A stretch of DNA of 64,000 bases from an uncultured Collinsella sp. Lineage in GTDB: Bacteria; Actinomycetota; Coriobacteriia; Coriobacteriales; Coriobacteriaceae. Below the pieces are notes generated by a model that worked only from the letters and a program-made list of their open reading frames with translations, had not been told where the DNA came from and did no database searches. The translations under genes and the position numbers were made by a program. Shown here piece by piece: positions 23,662-33,024 of the stretch (positions within the stretch are counted from its first letter, which is position 1; each line of letters begins with the position of its first letter). The stretch lies in assembly GCA_958415525.1 (NCBI GenBank), contig CATYZE010000010.1, positions 3,685 to 67,684 of the forward strand. Reading direction: 5' to 3'.

Positions 23662-23854
23662 ACGCTCCACGTCTCCCCGCTAAAGTGTTTGCTGGGTAAA
23701 CGCAAAGCCTGCGTCAAACCCTCGTGTGCTCTTCTTAAATCATGCATTGTAGCAGTCAAAGTGCGTTAAGATACTTCTCCAGTATTGGGCGCCCAAGGTT
23801 GGGCTGGGTCCTACGAGGCCTGCAGCCGACCGGTCGCATGGAAAAAGGAGAAAC

Positions 23855-25366
23855 ATGGCTACGTTCTTTCCCGGTGAGTCCCACACGTTTTCGGAGTATC
23901 TGCTGGTCCCTGGCTATTCGTCCTCGCAGTGCATCCCCAACAACGTCTCTCTTAAGACGCCGCTAACCCGCTTTAAGCGCGGTGAGAAGCCGGCAATCAC
24001 CCTGAACATCCCCATGGTTTCCGCCATCATGCAGTCCGTCTCGGGCGTCGACATGGGTGTCGCGCTTGCTACCGAGGGTGGCCTGTCCTTCATTTACGGT
24101 TCCCAGACCCCCGAGTCCGAGGCAGCTATGGTCAAGGCCGTCAAGGATCACAAGGCTGGCTTCGTTCAGTCCGATTCCACGCTGACCCCCGACATGACCA
24201 TGGAGCAGGTCATCGAGCTCAAGGAGAAGACCGGTCACTCCACCATGCCGGTCACCGACGACGGTACCCCCAAGGGCAAGCTCCTGGGCATCGTCACCAG
24301 CCGTGACTACCGCCCCAGCCGCGATGACCACCAGAAGAAGGTCTCCGAGTTCATGACTCCGCGTGAGCAGCTCATCGTGGGCGACAAGAACATCAGCCTC
24401 AAGGTTGCCAACGACGTCATCTGGGACAACAAGCTCAACGCCCTGCCGATCGTCGATGACAACGATCACCTCATGGGCATCGTCTTCCGCAAGGACTACG
24501 ACAGCCACAAGACCAACCCCAACGAGCTGCTCGATAACGACAAGCGCTATATGGTCGGCGCCGGTATCAATACCCGCGACTATGCCGAGCGCGTGCCGCT
24601 GCTCATCGAGGCTGGCGCCGACGTTCTGTGCATCGACTCCTCCGAGGGCTTCAGCGAGTGGCAGAAGCGCACCATCGAGTGGATCCGCGCCAACTATGGC
24701 GAGGACGTCAAGGTCGGTGCCGGTAACGTCGTCGACGCCGAGGGCTTCCGCTTCCTGGCCGACTGCGGTGCCGACTTCATCAAGGTCGGTATCGGCGGCG
24801 GTTCCATCTGCATTACCCGCGAGACCAAGGGTATCGGTCGTGGCCAGGCCACCGCGTTGATCGACGTCTGCCGCGCTCGCGACGAGTACTACGAGGAGAC
24901 CGGCGTCTACGTGCCCGTGTGCTCCGACGGCGGTATCGTCTACGACTACCACATGACGCTCGCCCTTGCCATGGGTGCCGACTTTATGATGCTGGGTCGC
25001 TACTTCGCCCGCTTCGACGAGAGCCCGACCGAGCGCGTCAACGTGAACGGTCAGTACATGAAGGAGTACTGGGGCGAGGGTTCTGCGCGTGCACGCAACT
25101 GGCAGCGTTACGACCTGGGCGGCGCCGCGAAGCTCAGCTTTGTTGAGGGCGTCGACTCCTACGTTCCCTACGCCGGCTCCCTCAAGGACGGTGTGGGCGG
25201 CACGCTCTACAAGGTCAAGTCCACGATGTGCAACTGTGGCGCCCTCTCGATCCCCGAGCTCCAGGAAAAGGCACGCCTGACGCTGGTAAGCTCGACCTCC
25301 ATCGTCGAAGGCGGCGCCCACGACGTAGTGGTCAAGGACTCTCAGCAGTCTGTAAGCTATCGATAA
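23855..25366 (+). CDS. guaB: IMP dehydrogenase
   Basis: A 503-residue enzyme that oxidises IMP to XMP with NAD, the committed step to GMP. ATG at 23855 follows AAAGGAG. A TIM-barrel core is split by a pair of CBS domains (about 100-220; VTDDGTPKGKLLGIVTSRDY). The catalytic loop is IGGGSICITRE with Cys at about residue 320, a variant of the usual IGPGSICTTR, and the flap/mobile part follows (EGSARARNWQRYDLGG). It stands as a single gene with a terminator hairpin at 25417-25449. Confidence 0.9.
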   Translation: MATFFPGESHTFSEYLLVPGYSSSQCIPNNVSLKTPLTRFKRGEKPAITLNIPMVSAIMQSVSGVDMGVALATEGGLSFIYGSQTPESEAAMVKAVKDHKAGFVQSDSTLTPDMTMEQVIELKEKTGHSTMPVTDDGTPKGKLLGIVTSRDYRPSRDDHQKKVSEFMTPREQLIVGDKNISLKVANDVIWDNKLNALPIVDDNDHLMGIVFRKDYDSHKTNPNELLDNDKRYMVGAGINTRDYAERVPLLIEAGADVLCIDSSEGFSEWQKRTIEWIRANYGEDVKVGAGNVVDAEGFRFLADCGADFIKVGIGGGSICITRETKGIGRGQATALIDVCRARDEYYEETGVYVPVCSDGGIVYDYHMTLALAMGADFMMLGRYFARFDESPTERVNVNGQYMKEYWGEGSARARNWQRYDLGGAAKLSFVEGVDSYVPYAGSLKDGVGGTLYKVKSTMCNCGALSIPELQEKARLTLVSSTSIVEGGAHDVVVKDSQQSVSYR

Positions 25367-25416
25367 GGTAAGAGCTGCATATCAAAGGTTGATTCCCAAC
25401 CACGTTATTTAGATAA

Positions 25417-25455
25417 AGCGAGATGCCGGCAAGTCGCAGGCATCTCGCTTGTTGT
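25417..25455 (+). terminator. Terminator after guaB
   Basis: Arms AGCGAGATGCC (25417-25427) and GGCATCTCGCT (25439-25449) form an 11-bp stem followed by a T-rich stretch (TGTTGTATTTG). Confidence 0.65.
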
Positions 25456-25485
25456 ATTTGTTATTATCTACCGAGTTAACGATGT

Positions 25486-25604
25486 GGCGGGGCGTTCTTA
25501 CCTTTGCTCGCTGCAAGTTCCGCACGCAAAGAAGAGCACTAAATGTGCTCTTCGTCTTGCGCAGGACTGTCCGCAGCAGCGAGTAAAGGTAAGAACGCCC
25601 CGCC
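25486..25604. repeat. 119-bp hairpin element with GGGGCGTTCTTACC arms
   Basis: Arms 25486-25514 and 25576-25604 are 29 bp with one mismatch. A second nested stem (AAGAGCAC / GTGCTCTT) lies inside, so nearly the whole element can fold into one long hairpin. It sits between guaB and leuS, in the leuS leader. The arm core resembles the GGGGACGTTCTT palindromes at 40037 and 60372. Confidence 0.75.
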
Positions 25605-25630
25605 CCAACCGAGATAACAAAGGAGCTGAT

Positions 25631-28207
25631 ATGTGCGATTGCACAGATCATAAGGACGAGATCCCTGCCTACGACGCGCAGGCCATTGAGTCCCGATGGA
25701 TGAAGGCCTGGGAGGACTCCAACCTCTTTGCCGTCGACACCGACGCCAGCAAGCCCAAGAAGTACGTGCTCGAGATGTTCCCGTATCCGTCGGGCGACCT
25801 GCACATGGGTCACGCGCGCAACTACACCATCGGCGATGCCATGGCCCGTCAGGCCCGCATGCGCGGCTACGACGTGCTGCATCCCATCGGCTTTGACGCC
25901 TTTGGCCTGCCCGCCGAGAACGCCGCCATCAAGCACAACACGCAGGCTGCCGCTTGGACGTACAAGAACATGGACCAGGCGCTCGCCACGATGAAGCGCA
26001 TGGGCTTCTCCTACGATCTGGATCGCATGGTCAAGACCTGCAGCCCCGACTACTACCGCTGGGGCCAGTGGATTTTTGAGAAGATGTGGGAAAAGGGCCT
26101 GGTCTACCGCAAGAAGAACCCGGTCAACTGGTGCCCCAACTGCAAGACCGTTTTGGCCAACGAGCAGGTCACCGAGGGCAAGTGCTGGCGCTGCGGCACC
26201 GAGCCCGAGAAGCGCGACCTGGAGCAGTGGTACTTTAAGATCACCGAGTACTCCCAGGAGCTGCTCGACGACCTGGAGAAGCTCCCCGGCTGGCCCGAGC
26301 GCGTAAAGCAGATGCAGGCCAACTGGATCGGCCGCTCCGAGGGCGCCGAGGTCGACTTTACCCTGTGCGACCAGGATGGCGAGCCCATCGAGGGCGACGA
26401 GGGTAAGATCACCGTCTTCACCACGCGTGCCGACACGCTCTTCGGTGTCTCCTTCTTTGTCCTGGCTCCCGAGTATGCGCGCCTGCACGAGCTCGTTGAG
26501 GGTACGGAGTACGAGGAGGCCGTCACCAAGATCGTCGAGGACTCCAAGCATATCTCTGCCGTCGAGCGTGCCCAGGGCACCCTCGAGAAGCACGGTGCCT
26601 TTACCGGCCGCTACGTGGTGAACCCCGTCAACGGCGAGAAGGTCCCCGTGTGGGTTGCCGACTACGTCGTGTCCGACTACGGCACCGGTGCCGTCATGGC
26701 TGTTCCTTGCGGCGACCAGCGCGACTTTGAGTTCGCCCGCAAGTATGACCTGCCTATTGTGCCGATCATCCTGGACGATGACGACCGCGCTGCCGTCGAG
26801 GCCAGCGGCGAGACCATCGATACTTTCCATGCCGAGACCGTCGACTGGGATTGCGCCCACGCTGCCGAGGGCACGCTCGTCCAGTCCGGCAAGTACACCG
26901 GCATGCGCGGTGGCAAGCACTCCGAGGGCGAGGCTGCGATCGTGGCCGACCTCGAGGCGATGGGCTGCGGCCGTCGCAAGGTCGAGTTCCGTCTGCGCGA
27001 CTGGCTCATCAGCCGTCAGCGTTATTGGGGCAACCCCATCCCGGCCATCCACTGCGAGCACTGCGGCATCGTGCCCGTGCCCGAGGACCAGCTGCCGGTG
27101 ACGCTGCCCGAGAACCTGGACCTGGGTGCCGGCGAGACCCTCGCCGAGTGCAAGGAGTTCTACGAGACCACCTGCCCGGTCTGTGGCCGCCCGGCCAAGC
27201 GTGAGACCGATACCATGGACACCTTTACCTGCTCCAGCTGGTATTACCTGCGCTACACCGACCCGCATAACACCGAGCTGCCCTTCTCGAAGGAGGCCGC
27301 CGACCGTTGGATGCCCGTCGATAACTACATCGGCGGCATCGAGCACGCCATTCTGCACCTGCTCTACAGCCGCTTCTTTACCAAGGCGCTGCGCGACCTG
27401 GGCCTGCTGAGCGTGGACGAGCCCTTTACCAACCTGCTGTGCCAGGGCATGGTCAAGGACGAGAACGGCGACACCATGTCCAAGTCCAAGGGCAACGTCG
27501 TGCCTCCGAGCTCGGTCATCGAGCCCTTCGGCGCCGATACCATGCGTCTGGCGATCCTGTTTATCGCCCCGCCCGAGAAGGACTTCGACTGGGATCCCAA
27601 GGCCGTCGAGGGCGCCAATCGCTTCATCAAGCGCGCTTGGCGTATCGTGTGGCAGCTCGTCCAGTCCGGCGACGCCAACGTGGCCTTTGACAAGTCCGCG
27701 CTCGACGAGGTCGCGATGAAGCTCTATCGCGAGCGTCACCGCACCATTGCCAAGTGCACCGAGGACTTCGACCGCGGCCAGTTCAACACCGCGATTTCGG
27801 CCGTCATGGAACTTGTCAACGCCGCGAGCGCCTACCTCAATGCTACTGAGGGCGCTTCCCGTGACAAGGCCCTGTGCTACGGCGTGGCCAAGGATATCGT
27901 GAGCGTCCTTGCCCCCATCTGCCCGTTCTGGGCCGACGAGCTGTGGCACGAGGCGCTCGGCTGCGAGGGCAACGCCTACACCGCCGCCTGGCCCGAGTTC
28001 GACCTGGCCGAGTCCATCGAGGACACGGTGCAGATCGTCGTACAGGTGCTCGGCAAGGTCCGTGGCCGCATCGACGTCCCCCGCGACGCCTCCAACGAGG
28101 AGATGCAGGCTGCCGCCGAGGCCGCTGTCGCCAAGTGGCTCGAGGGCAAGACGGTTGTCAAGGCCATCTGCGTGCCCGGCAAGCTGGTCAACCTGGTGGT
28201 CAAGTAA
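25631..28207 (+). CDS. leuS: Leucyl-tRNA synthetase
   Basis: An 858-residue class I synthetase starting at the ATG at 25631, 6 bases after AAAGGAGC; the open frame extends upstream to 25484 only through the hairpin element. Motifs: YPSGDLHMGHARNY (HIGH region, about residue 58), a zinc-type insertion with CPNCKTVLANEQ and CWRCG, the CP1 editing domain (about 230-430; PIVPIILDD, TVDWDCAHA), a second CPVCGR cluster, and GDTMSKSKGNVV (KMSKS, about 615). The C-terminal tRNA-binding part is complete. It charges tRNA-Leu in the cytoplasm. Confidence 0.97.
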   Translation: MCDCTDHKDEIPAYDAQAIESRWMKAWEDSNLFAVDTDASKPKKYVLEMFPYPSGDLHMGHARNYTIGDAMARQARMRGYDVLHPIGFDAFGLPAENAAIKHNTQAAAWTYKNMDQALATMKRMGFSYDLDRMVKTCSPDYYRWGQWIFEKMWEKGLVYRKKNPVNWCPNCKTVLANEQVTEGKCWRCGTEPEKRDLEQWYFKITEYSQELLDDLEKLPGWPERVKQMQANWIGRSEGAEVDFTLCDQDGEPIEGDEGKITVFTTRADTLFGVSFFVLAPEYARLHELVEGTEYEEAVTKIVEDSKHISAVERAQGTLEKHGAFTGRYVVNPVNGEKVPVWVADYVVSDYGTGAVMAVPCGDQRDFEFARKYDLPIVPIILDDDDRAAVEASGETIDTFHAETVDWDCAHAAEGTLVQSGKYTGMRGGKHSEGEAAIVADLEAMGCGRRKVEFRLRDWLISRQRYWGNPIPAIHCEHCGIVPVPEDQLPVTLPENLDLGAGETLAECKEFYETTCPVCGRPAKRETDTMDTFTCSSWYYLRYTDPHNTELPFSKEAADRWMPVDNYIGGIEHAILHLLYSRFFTKALRDLGLLSVDEPFTNLLCQGMVKDENGDTMSKSKGNVVPPSSVIEPFGADTMRLAILFIAPPEKDFDWDPKAVEGANRFIKRAWRIVWQLVQSGDANVAFDKSALDEVAMKLYRERHRTIAKCTEDFDRGQFNTAISAVMELVNAASAYLNATEGASRDKALCYGVAKDIVSVLAPICPFWADELWHEALGCEGNAYTAAWPEFDLAESIEDTVQIVVQVLGKVRGRIDVPRDASNEEMQAAAEAAVAKWLEGKTVVKAICVPGKLVNLVVK

Positions 28208-28356
28208 GCGCCGCGCGCATAGCTGACATCAAAAAGCGAGGGACGATTCCGCAGGAGTCGCTCCTCGCATTGGTTAAGGATACTTGCGACAACACCCAAT
28301 TATCCATTTCTTGTGGAGAACCTGTGCTCAGGCTGACCTGCGGGTTTGTGCTGTGG

Positions 28357-28385
28357 TTGCACGTTTGTGCAGCTATTGGTATAGT
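28357..28385 (+). promoter_or_regulatory. Promoter of the rimP-nusA-infB operon
   Basis: TTGCAC (28357-28362) and TATAGT (28380-28385) with a 17-base spacer. Transcription should begin near 28392, about 20 bases before a strong terminator-type hairpin. The rest of the gap 28208-28463 contains a weaker GAGGGACG...CGCTCCTCGC hairpin after leuS. Confidence 0.75.
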
Positions 28386-28411
28386 TTGCTTGCAAATGAA
28401 GTTGTAATTGA

Positions 28412-28445
28412 AAGAAGTGGGGTTTCGGCCCCGCTTCTTTTTTGT
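28412..28445 (+). terminator. Leader terminator (attenuator) before rimP
   Basis: AAGAAGTGGGG (28412-28422) pairs with CCCCGCTTCTT (28429-28439), then a run of T. It lies between the promoter at 28357 and the rimP start, so it should reduce read-through unless antitermination occurs. NusA is known to influence such hairpins and is encoded in the operon. Confidence 0.75.
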
Positions 28446-28463
28446 ATGGATGGAGGTGCCGCA

Positions 28464-28958
28464 ATGGTCAAGACCAAGACCGAGCAGGCGATCATCGACG
28501 CGCTCGAGGCCGTTGCTCCCCAGCACGATGTCGACATCGTCGACGTTGAGCTCGTGGGTGCCACCAAGGCCCCCTGCGTGCGCGTGCGTATCGAGGGTGC
28601 CGAGGGTCAGAGCCTGTCGCTCAACGACGTCACGGCCAACACCAAGTGGGTCGGCGACGTGATTGAGGAGCTCGATCCCATCTCTTCGAGCTATACGCTT
28701 GAGGTGTCGAGCCCGGGTATGGCGCGCCCGCTGCGCCGCCCGCGCGACTTTGCCCGCTTTGTGGGCGAGGACTGCGAGCTCACCTCCACCGCCACCGAGG
28801 GCCGTCGCAAGTATGTCGGCAAGATTGCCACTGCCACCGAGACGGACGTGACCCTCGAGCTCGAGGACGGCGAGTCCGTCACCCTCGATTTCTCTGATGT
28901 TAAAAAGTGCAAGTTGAAGCCCACCTATGACTTCAAGCCCGCGAAGGAAGGAAAGTAA
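28464..28958 (+). CDS. rimP: Ribosome maturation factor RimP
   Basis: A 164-residue protein starting at the ATG at 28464, 7 bases after GGAGG; the open frame reaches further upstream through the leader but without translation signals. It shows the RimP pattern: VDIVDVELVGATKAPCVRVR, LDPISSSYTLEVSSPGMARP and a C-terminal Sm-like barrel (GKIATATETDVTLELEDGES). RimP helps assemble the 30S subunit. It is the first gene of the nusA operon, a standard bacterial order, and ends 1 base before nusA begins. Confidence 0.95.
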   Translation: MVKTKTEQAIIDALEAVAPQHDVDIVDVELVGATKAPCVRVRIEGAEGQSLSLNDVTANTKWVGDVIEELDPISSSYTLEVSSPGMARPLRRPRDFARFVGEDCELTSTATEGRRKYVGKIATATETDVTLELEDGESVTLDFSDVKKCKLKPTYDFKPAKEGK

Positions 28959-28959
28959 G

Positions 28960-30207
28960 ATGGCAGCATCCGACATGATGTCCGCCCTGATGGAGCTTTG
29001 CCAGGAGAAGCACATCGACCAGCTCTACCTGATCGACCGCTTGGAGCAGTCGCTCGCCAAGAGCTATGCCGAGATCCTGCATCTTGAGTGGGGCGCCAAG
29101 GTGACCATCGACCGCACCACCGGTAAGATCTACGTCTACCGTTTGGAGCCGATCGACGATTCCATGGACGAGGAGGGCAACTTCACCGAGTTCGAGGAGA
29201 TCGACGTCACTCCCAAGAACACGAGCCGCATCGCCGCCCAGCACGCCAAGGCCGAGATCAACGCCATCGTGCGCAACTCCGCCCGCGAGCAGATCTACGA
29301 GGAATTCTCCGGCCGCATCGGTGACCTCATCAGCGGTACCGTGCTGCAGTCCACGCCCGACTTCACGATCGTCAAGATTCGCGAGGGCGTCGAGGCCGAG
29401 CTTCCGCACTTCGACCAGCGCCGTTACGAGAACGAGCGCAACGAGCGTCCGATGGGCGAGCGCTACCTGCACAACCAGCACATCAAGGCCGTGATCATCG
29501 ACGTTCGCGACCCCAACTCCAACCTGCAGCCGGTTCGTGGCGAGCACAGCCGTCCGCCGATTGTCATCTCCCGTACCCACCCCGAGCTCATGCGTCGTCT
29601 GTTTGAGCAGGAGGTGCCCGAGATCTATGAGGGTACCGTCCAGATCAAGTCGATCGCCCGCGAGCCTGGCCAGCGCTCCAAGGTTGCCGTCCACTCGCTC
29701 GACGATCGCCTGGATCCCGTTGGCGCCTGCGTCGGCCCCAAGGGCAGCCGTGTTCGCGCCGTCGTGGGCGAACTCCGTGGCGAGCGCGTCGACGTCATCC
29801 TGTGGGATGCCGATCCGGCCGTCTACGTCGCCAACGCCCTGTCGCCTGCCAAGGTCACTCGCGTCCTTATCGACGAGGAGAAGGCCTACGCCGGCGTTAT
29901 CGTGCCCGACGACCAGCTTTCCCTCGCCATCGGCAAGGAGGGCCAGAACGCCCGCCTCGCCGCGCGCCTGACCGGCTGGCATATCGATATTAAGTCCGAG
30001 ACCCTTGCCGCCGACATTCTCAAGAACGTTCCCGTTCACGAGGAGCCCGCCGCCGACCTGATCGGTGACGAGGAGGACGAGGACGTCCGTCGCTGCGAGT
30101 TCGTGTCCGAGGACGGCATCCAGTGCCGCAACCAGGCCCGTCCCGGCTCTCGTTTCTGCGGTGTCCACGACACCGACGCCTTCGATGATGCGGAGGACCT
30201 GATCTAG
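28960..30207 (+). CDS. nusA: Transcription factor NusA with C-terminal zinc-finger-like tail
   Basis: A 415-residue protein starting at the ATG at 28960 after GAAGGAAGG. Domains: an N-terminal RNA-polymerase-binding domain (about 1-130), S1 (about 135-200; GDLISGTVLQSTPDFTIVKI), KH1 and KH2 (about 230-350; GACVGPKGSRVRAVVGEL, LAIGKEGQNARLAARLTGW). After these comes an acidic linker and a Cys/His motif, C-x9-C-x10-C-x2-H (CRNQARPGSRFCGVHD), that is not part of standard NusA. No ylxR gene follows nusA, which is unusual for Gram-positive operons. Confidence 0.95.
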   Translation: MAASDMMSALMELCQEKHIDQLYLIDRLEQSLAKSYAEILHLEWGAKVTIDRTTGKIYVYRLEPIDDSMDEEGNFTEFEEIDVTPKNTSRIAAQHAKAEINAIVRNSAREQIYEEFSGRIGDLISGTVLQSTPDFTIVKIREGVEAELPHFDQRRYENERNERPMGERYLHNQHIKAVIIDVRDPNSNLQPVRGEHSRPPIVISRTHPELMRRLFEQEVPEIYEGTVQIKSIAREPGQRSKVAVHSLDDRLDPVGACVGPKGSRVRAVVGELRGERVDVILWDADPAVYVANALSPAKVTRVLIDEEKAYAGVIVPDDQLSLAIGKEGQNARLAARLTGWHIDIKSETLAADILKNVPVHEEPAADLIGDEEDEDVRRCEFVSEDGIQCRNQARPGSRFCGVHDTDAFDDAEDLI

Positions 30208-30298
30208 CGCGCGGTCGCGCCGGGCAGGTCCCAGCGCATACCCCACGCTCGTTCAGTCTCTAGGCACCCAAGGTGCCAGAAAGGGTAGGTGAAGTCAT

Positions 30299-33013
30299 AT
30301 GGCAAAAGTCCGTGTGTCCACCCTGGCCAAAGAGTTCGGCATGACCTCCAAGGAACTGATGGGTCATCTCGCCGAAATGAAGATTCCCGCTAAGTCCGCT
30401 TCCTCCGCCCTGGAGGACGCCTACGTCGCCATGGTCCGCAAGCAGCTCGCCTCGGTGATCGAGGCCCGCGCCCAGGAAGTCGAGGCCGCCAAGCAGGCCG
30501 AGGAGCAGGCAGCCGCCGCCGAGGAGGCGGCGCGCGCTGCCGAGGCCGAGCGCGAGCGCATCGCCGCCGAGAAGGCACGCGAGGAGGAGCGCCGCCAGTT
30601 CGCCGCCGCCCAGGCTGCCGAGGAGGCCGCCCGCGCCGAGGCCGAGGCCAAGAAGAAGGCCGAGCAGGAGCGCCTTGCCCGCGAGAAGGAGGAGGCTGCC
30701 CGCGAGGCCCAGCGCCGCGCCGTTCCCGCTTCCGACTCCGGTTCGCGTTTCCGCTCTCTGCTTGACCAGATCGCCGCACAGGAGACCGTGCTCAAGGAGA
30801 AGAAGGACGCCGAGCAGAAGGCCAAGGCCGAGCGCGCTGCCGAGCGCGGCAACCGTCGTGGCGGCAACAACGATCGTCGCGGTGGCCGTCGTAACGATCG
30901 CAACGCCTCCGACAACAACTCCGAGCGCAACGCCTCCGAGAGCCGTCCCCACAGCCATCGCACCAACGCCAGTAACAACGTCGCTGCCGGCATGGACTTC
31001 CCCAATCCCGACAAGCAGGGCAAGGGCAAGAAGCGCAAGGGCGGTCACAACAACGAAGAGGACCACTACAGCCGCATGGCTCGTGAGGCCGAGGAGTACA
31101 GTCGCGAGAAGGTGCTCGAGGAGGCTCGTGCCGCCGTCGAGGAGGCCTCTCGCGAGTCCACTGGTCGCCGCAAAAAGCGCAAGGAGAAGCGCGAGCGCGA
31201 GGCCGCAAAGGCTCAGGAAGAGCGCAAGATTGAGGAAGCGCTGGCCCAGGGCGTGAACCCTGAGGACCTCGACGCCATTAAGGTCTCCCAGGGCGTTACC
31301 GTCCAGGAGCTCGCCGAGGCGCTCGACGTTCCGGCCAACGACATCATCAAGCGCCTGTTCCTGCTGGGCACGCCGCTTACCATGACGCAGTCCATGTCCG
31401 ACGACCTCGTCGAGCTCGTTGCCGACGACCTGGGCCGCCAGATTAAGATCATCACCCCCGAGGAGGAGAACACCTTCTCGTTCTACGACGATCCCGCCGA
31501 CCTTAAGCCGCGTGCCCCGGTCGTCACCGTCATGGGCCACGTCGACCATGGCAAGACGAGCCTCCTCGACGCCATCCGTCACACCGGCGTCGCTGCCGGC
31601 GAGGCGGGCGGCATTACGCAGGCCATCGGTGCTTCGCAGGTCATGATCAACGACCGCAAGATCACCTTCATCGATACCCCCGGTCACGCCACCTTTACGG
31701 CCATGCGTGCCCGCGGCGCCAAGGTGACCGACATCGTCATTCTGATCGTGGCTGCCGACGACGGCGTCATGCCCCAGACCATCGAGTCGATCAACCACGC
31801 CAAGGCCGCCGGTGTTCCCATCGTCGTCGCCGTCAACAAGATCGATAAGCCGGGTGCCAACCCTGATCGCGTGCGCCAGGAGCTTACCGAGTACGGCATC
31901 ATCCCCGAGGAGTGGGGCGGACAGAACATGTTCGTCAACATCTCGGCCAAGCAGAAGATCGGTATCGACGACCTTCTGGAGACCGTGCTGCTCCAGGCCG
32001 ACGTGCTCGAGCTCAAGGCCAACCCCGATACGTTCGCTTCGGGCAACGTCCTCGAGGCTAAGCTCGACAAGGGCCGCGGCTCGGTTGCCACCGTGCTCGT
32101 GACCCGCGGTACCCTGCACGTGGGCGATACGCTGGTCGCCGGCCTTACCTACGGCCGCGTCCGCGCCATGCTCGACCCCAAGGGCAACGCTGTCACCGAG
32201 GCCGGTCCCTCCGACGCCGTCGAGATCCTGGGCCTTCAGTCCGTCCCCAACGCCGGCGATGAGTTCCGCGTGTTCGAGGACGAGCGCGAGGCTCGCGCCC
32301 TGGCCGATGAACGTTCGCTCAAGGCCCGTATCGAGGAGCAGAGCCGCGTGAAGCACGTGACGCTCGAGAACCTCTTCGAGACCATCGCCGACGCCGAGGT
32401 CAAGGAGCTCAACCTGATCATCAAGGCCGACGTCCAGGGTTCCATCGAGGCCCTTCAGGACTCCCTCGACAAGATGGACCAGTCCGAGGTGCGCATCAAC
32501 ACGATCCACTCCGCCGTTGGCGCCATCAACGAGACCGACGTCGTTCTGGCCGACGCCTCCAACGCCATCATCATCGGCTTTGGCGTCCGTCCCGACGGCA
32601 AGGCCCGCTCCGCTGCCGAGCGTGAGGGCGTCGAGATCCGTTGCTACGACGTCATCTACAAGTGCCTCGAGGACCTCGACGCAGCCCGTATCGGTATGCT
32701 CAAGCCCACAGAGGTCGAGGTCTCCACGGGTTCCGCGACCGTCCTTGACACCTTCAAGGTGCCCAAGGTCGGTATCGCCGCCGGTGTCCGCGTCGAAGAG
32801 GGCGAGATCGCCGCGACCGATTCCGTGCGCCTGGTGCGCGACGGCATCGTGGTCTTCAACGGTAAAATCGCCTCGATGCGCCACTACAAGGACGAGGCCA
32901 AGAGCCTCAAGAGCGGCTCCGAGGGCGGTATTGGCCTGGAGAACTTCCAGGACATCAAGCCTGGCGACACCATTGAGGGCTACCGCATCGACCAGGTTGC
33001 CCGTACCGAGTAG
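30299..33013 (+). CDS. infB: Translation initiation factor IF-2
   Basis: A 904-residue GTPase that brings fMet-tRNA to the 30S subunit. The N-terminal IF2_N domain (VRVSTLAKEFGMTSKELMGH) is followed by a long Ala/Glu/Arg-rich region (about 60-320), a second IF2_N-type domain, and the G domain at about 405-580 with GHVDHGKTSLLDA (G1), FIDTPGHATF (G3) and AVNKIDKP (G4). Domains II-IV complete the C-terminal half. The gap from nusA is 91 bases and has no gene. Confidence 0.97.
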   Translation: MAKVRVSTLAKEFGMTSKELMGHLAEMKIPAKSASSALEDAYVAMVRKQLASVIEARAQEVEAAKQAEEQAAAAEEAARAAEAERERIAAEKAREEERRQFAAAQAAEEAARAEAEAKKKAEQERLAREKEEAAREAQRRAVPASDSGSRFRSLLDQIAAQETVLKEKKDAEQKAKAERAAERGNRRGGNNDRRGGRRNDRNASDNNSERNASESRPHSHRTNASNNVAAGMDFPNPDKQGKGKKRKGGHNNEEDHYSRMAREAEEYSREKVLEEARAAVEEASRESTGRRKKRKEKREREAAKAQEERKIEEALAQGVNPEDLDAIKVSQGVTVQELAEALDVPANDIIKRLFLLGTPLTMTQSMSDDLVELVADDLGRQIKIITPEEENTFSFYDDPADLKPRAPVVTVMGHVDHGKTSLLDAIRHTGVAAGEAGGITQAIGASQVMINDRKITFIDTPGHATFTAMRARGAKVTDIVILIVAADDGVMPQTIESINHAKAAGVPIVVAVNKIDKPGANPDRVRQELTEYGIIPEEWGGQNMFVNISAKQKIGIDDLLETVLLQADVLELKANPDTFASGNVLEAKLDKGRGSVATVLVTRGTLHVGDTLVAGLTYGRVRAMLDPKGNAVTEAGPSDAVEILGLQSVPNAGDEFRVFEDEREARALADERSLKARIEEQSRVKHVTLENLFETIADAEVKELNLIIKADVQGSIEALQDSLDKMDQSEVRINTIHSAVGAINETDVVLADASNAIIIGFGVRPDGKARSAAEREGVEIRCYDVIYKCLEDLDAARIGMLKPTEVEVSTGSATVLDTFKVPKVGIAAGVRVEEGEIAATDSVRLVRDGIVVFNGKIASMRHYKDEAKSLKSGSEGGIGLENFQDIKPGDTIEGYRIDQVARTE

Positions 33014-33024
33014 GGGGTAGCGCT

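Noticed and set aside
25484..25630. N-terminal extension of leuS
   Set aside because: The upstream open frame runs through the hairpin repeat; the ATG at 25631 has AAAGGAG and gives the normal LeuRS start.
25367..25630. T-box leader before leuS
   Set aside because: I find no clear T-box sequence or specifier loop; the structure is explained by the long repeat hairpin.
25409..27949. Long open frame of 846 codons on the minus strand opposite leuS
   Set aside because: It is the antisense of leuS; composition is Gly/Leu/Val/His-rich as expected from high-GC codon structure, and it has no RBS or family motifs. The same applies to long antisense frames opposite infB, guaB, nusA, the deacetylase and fakA.
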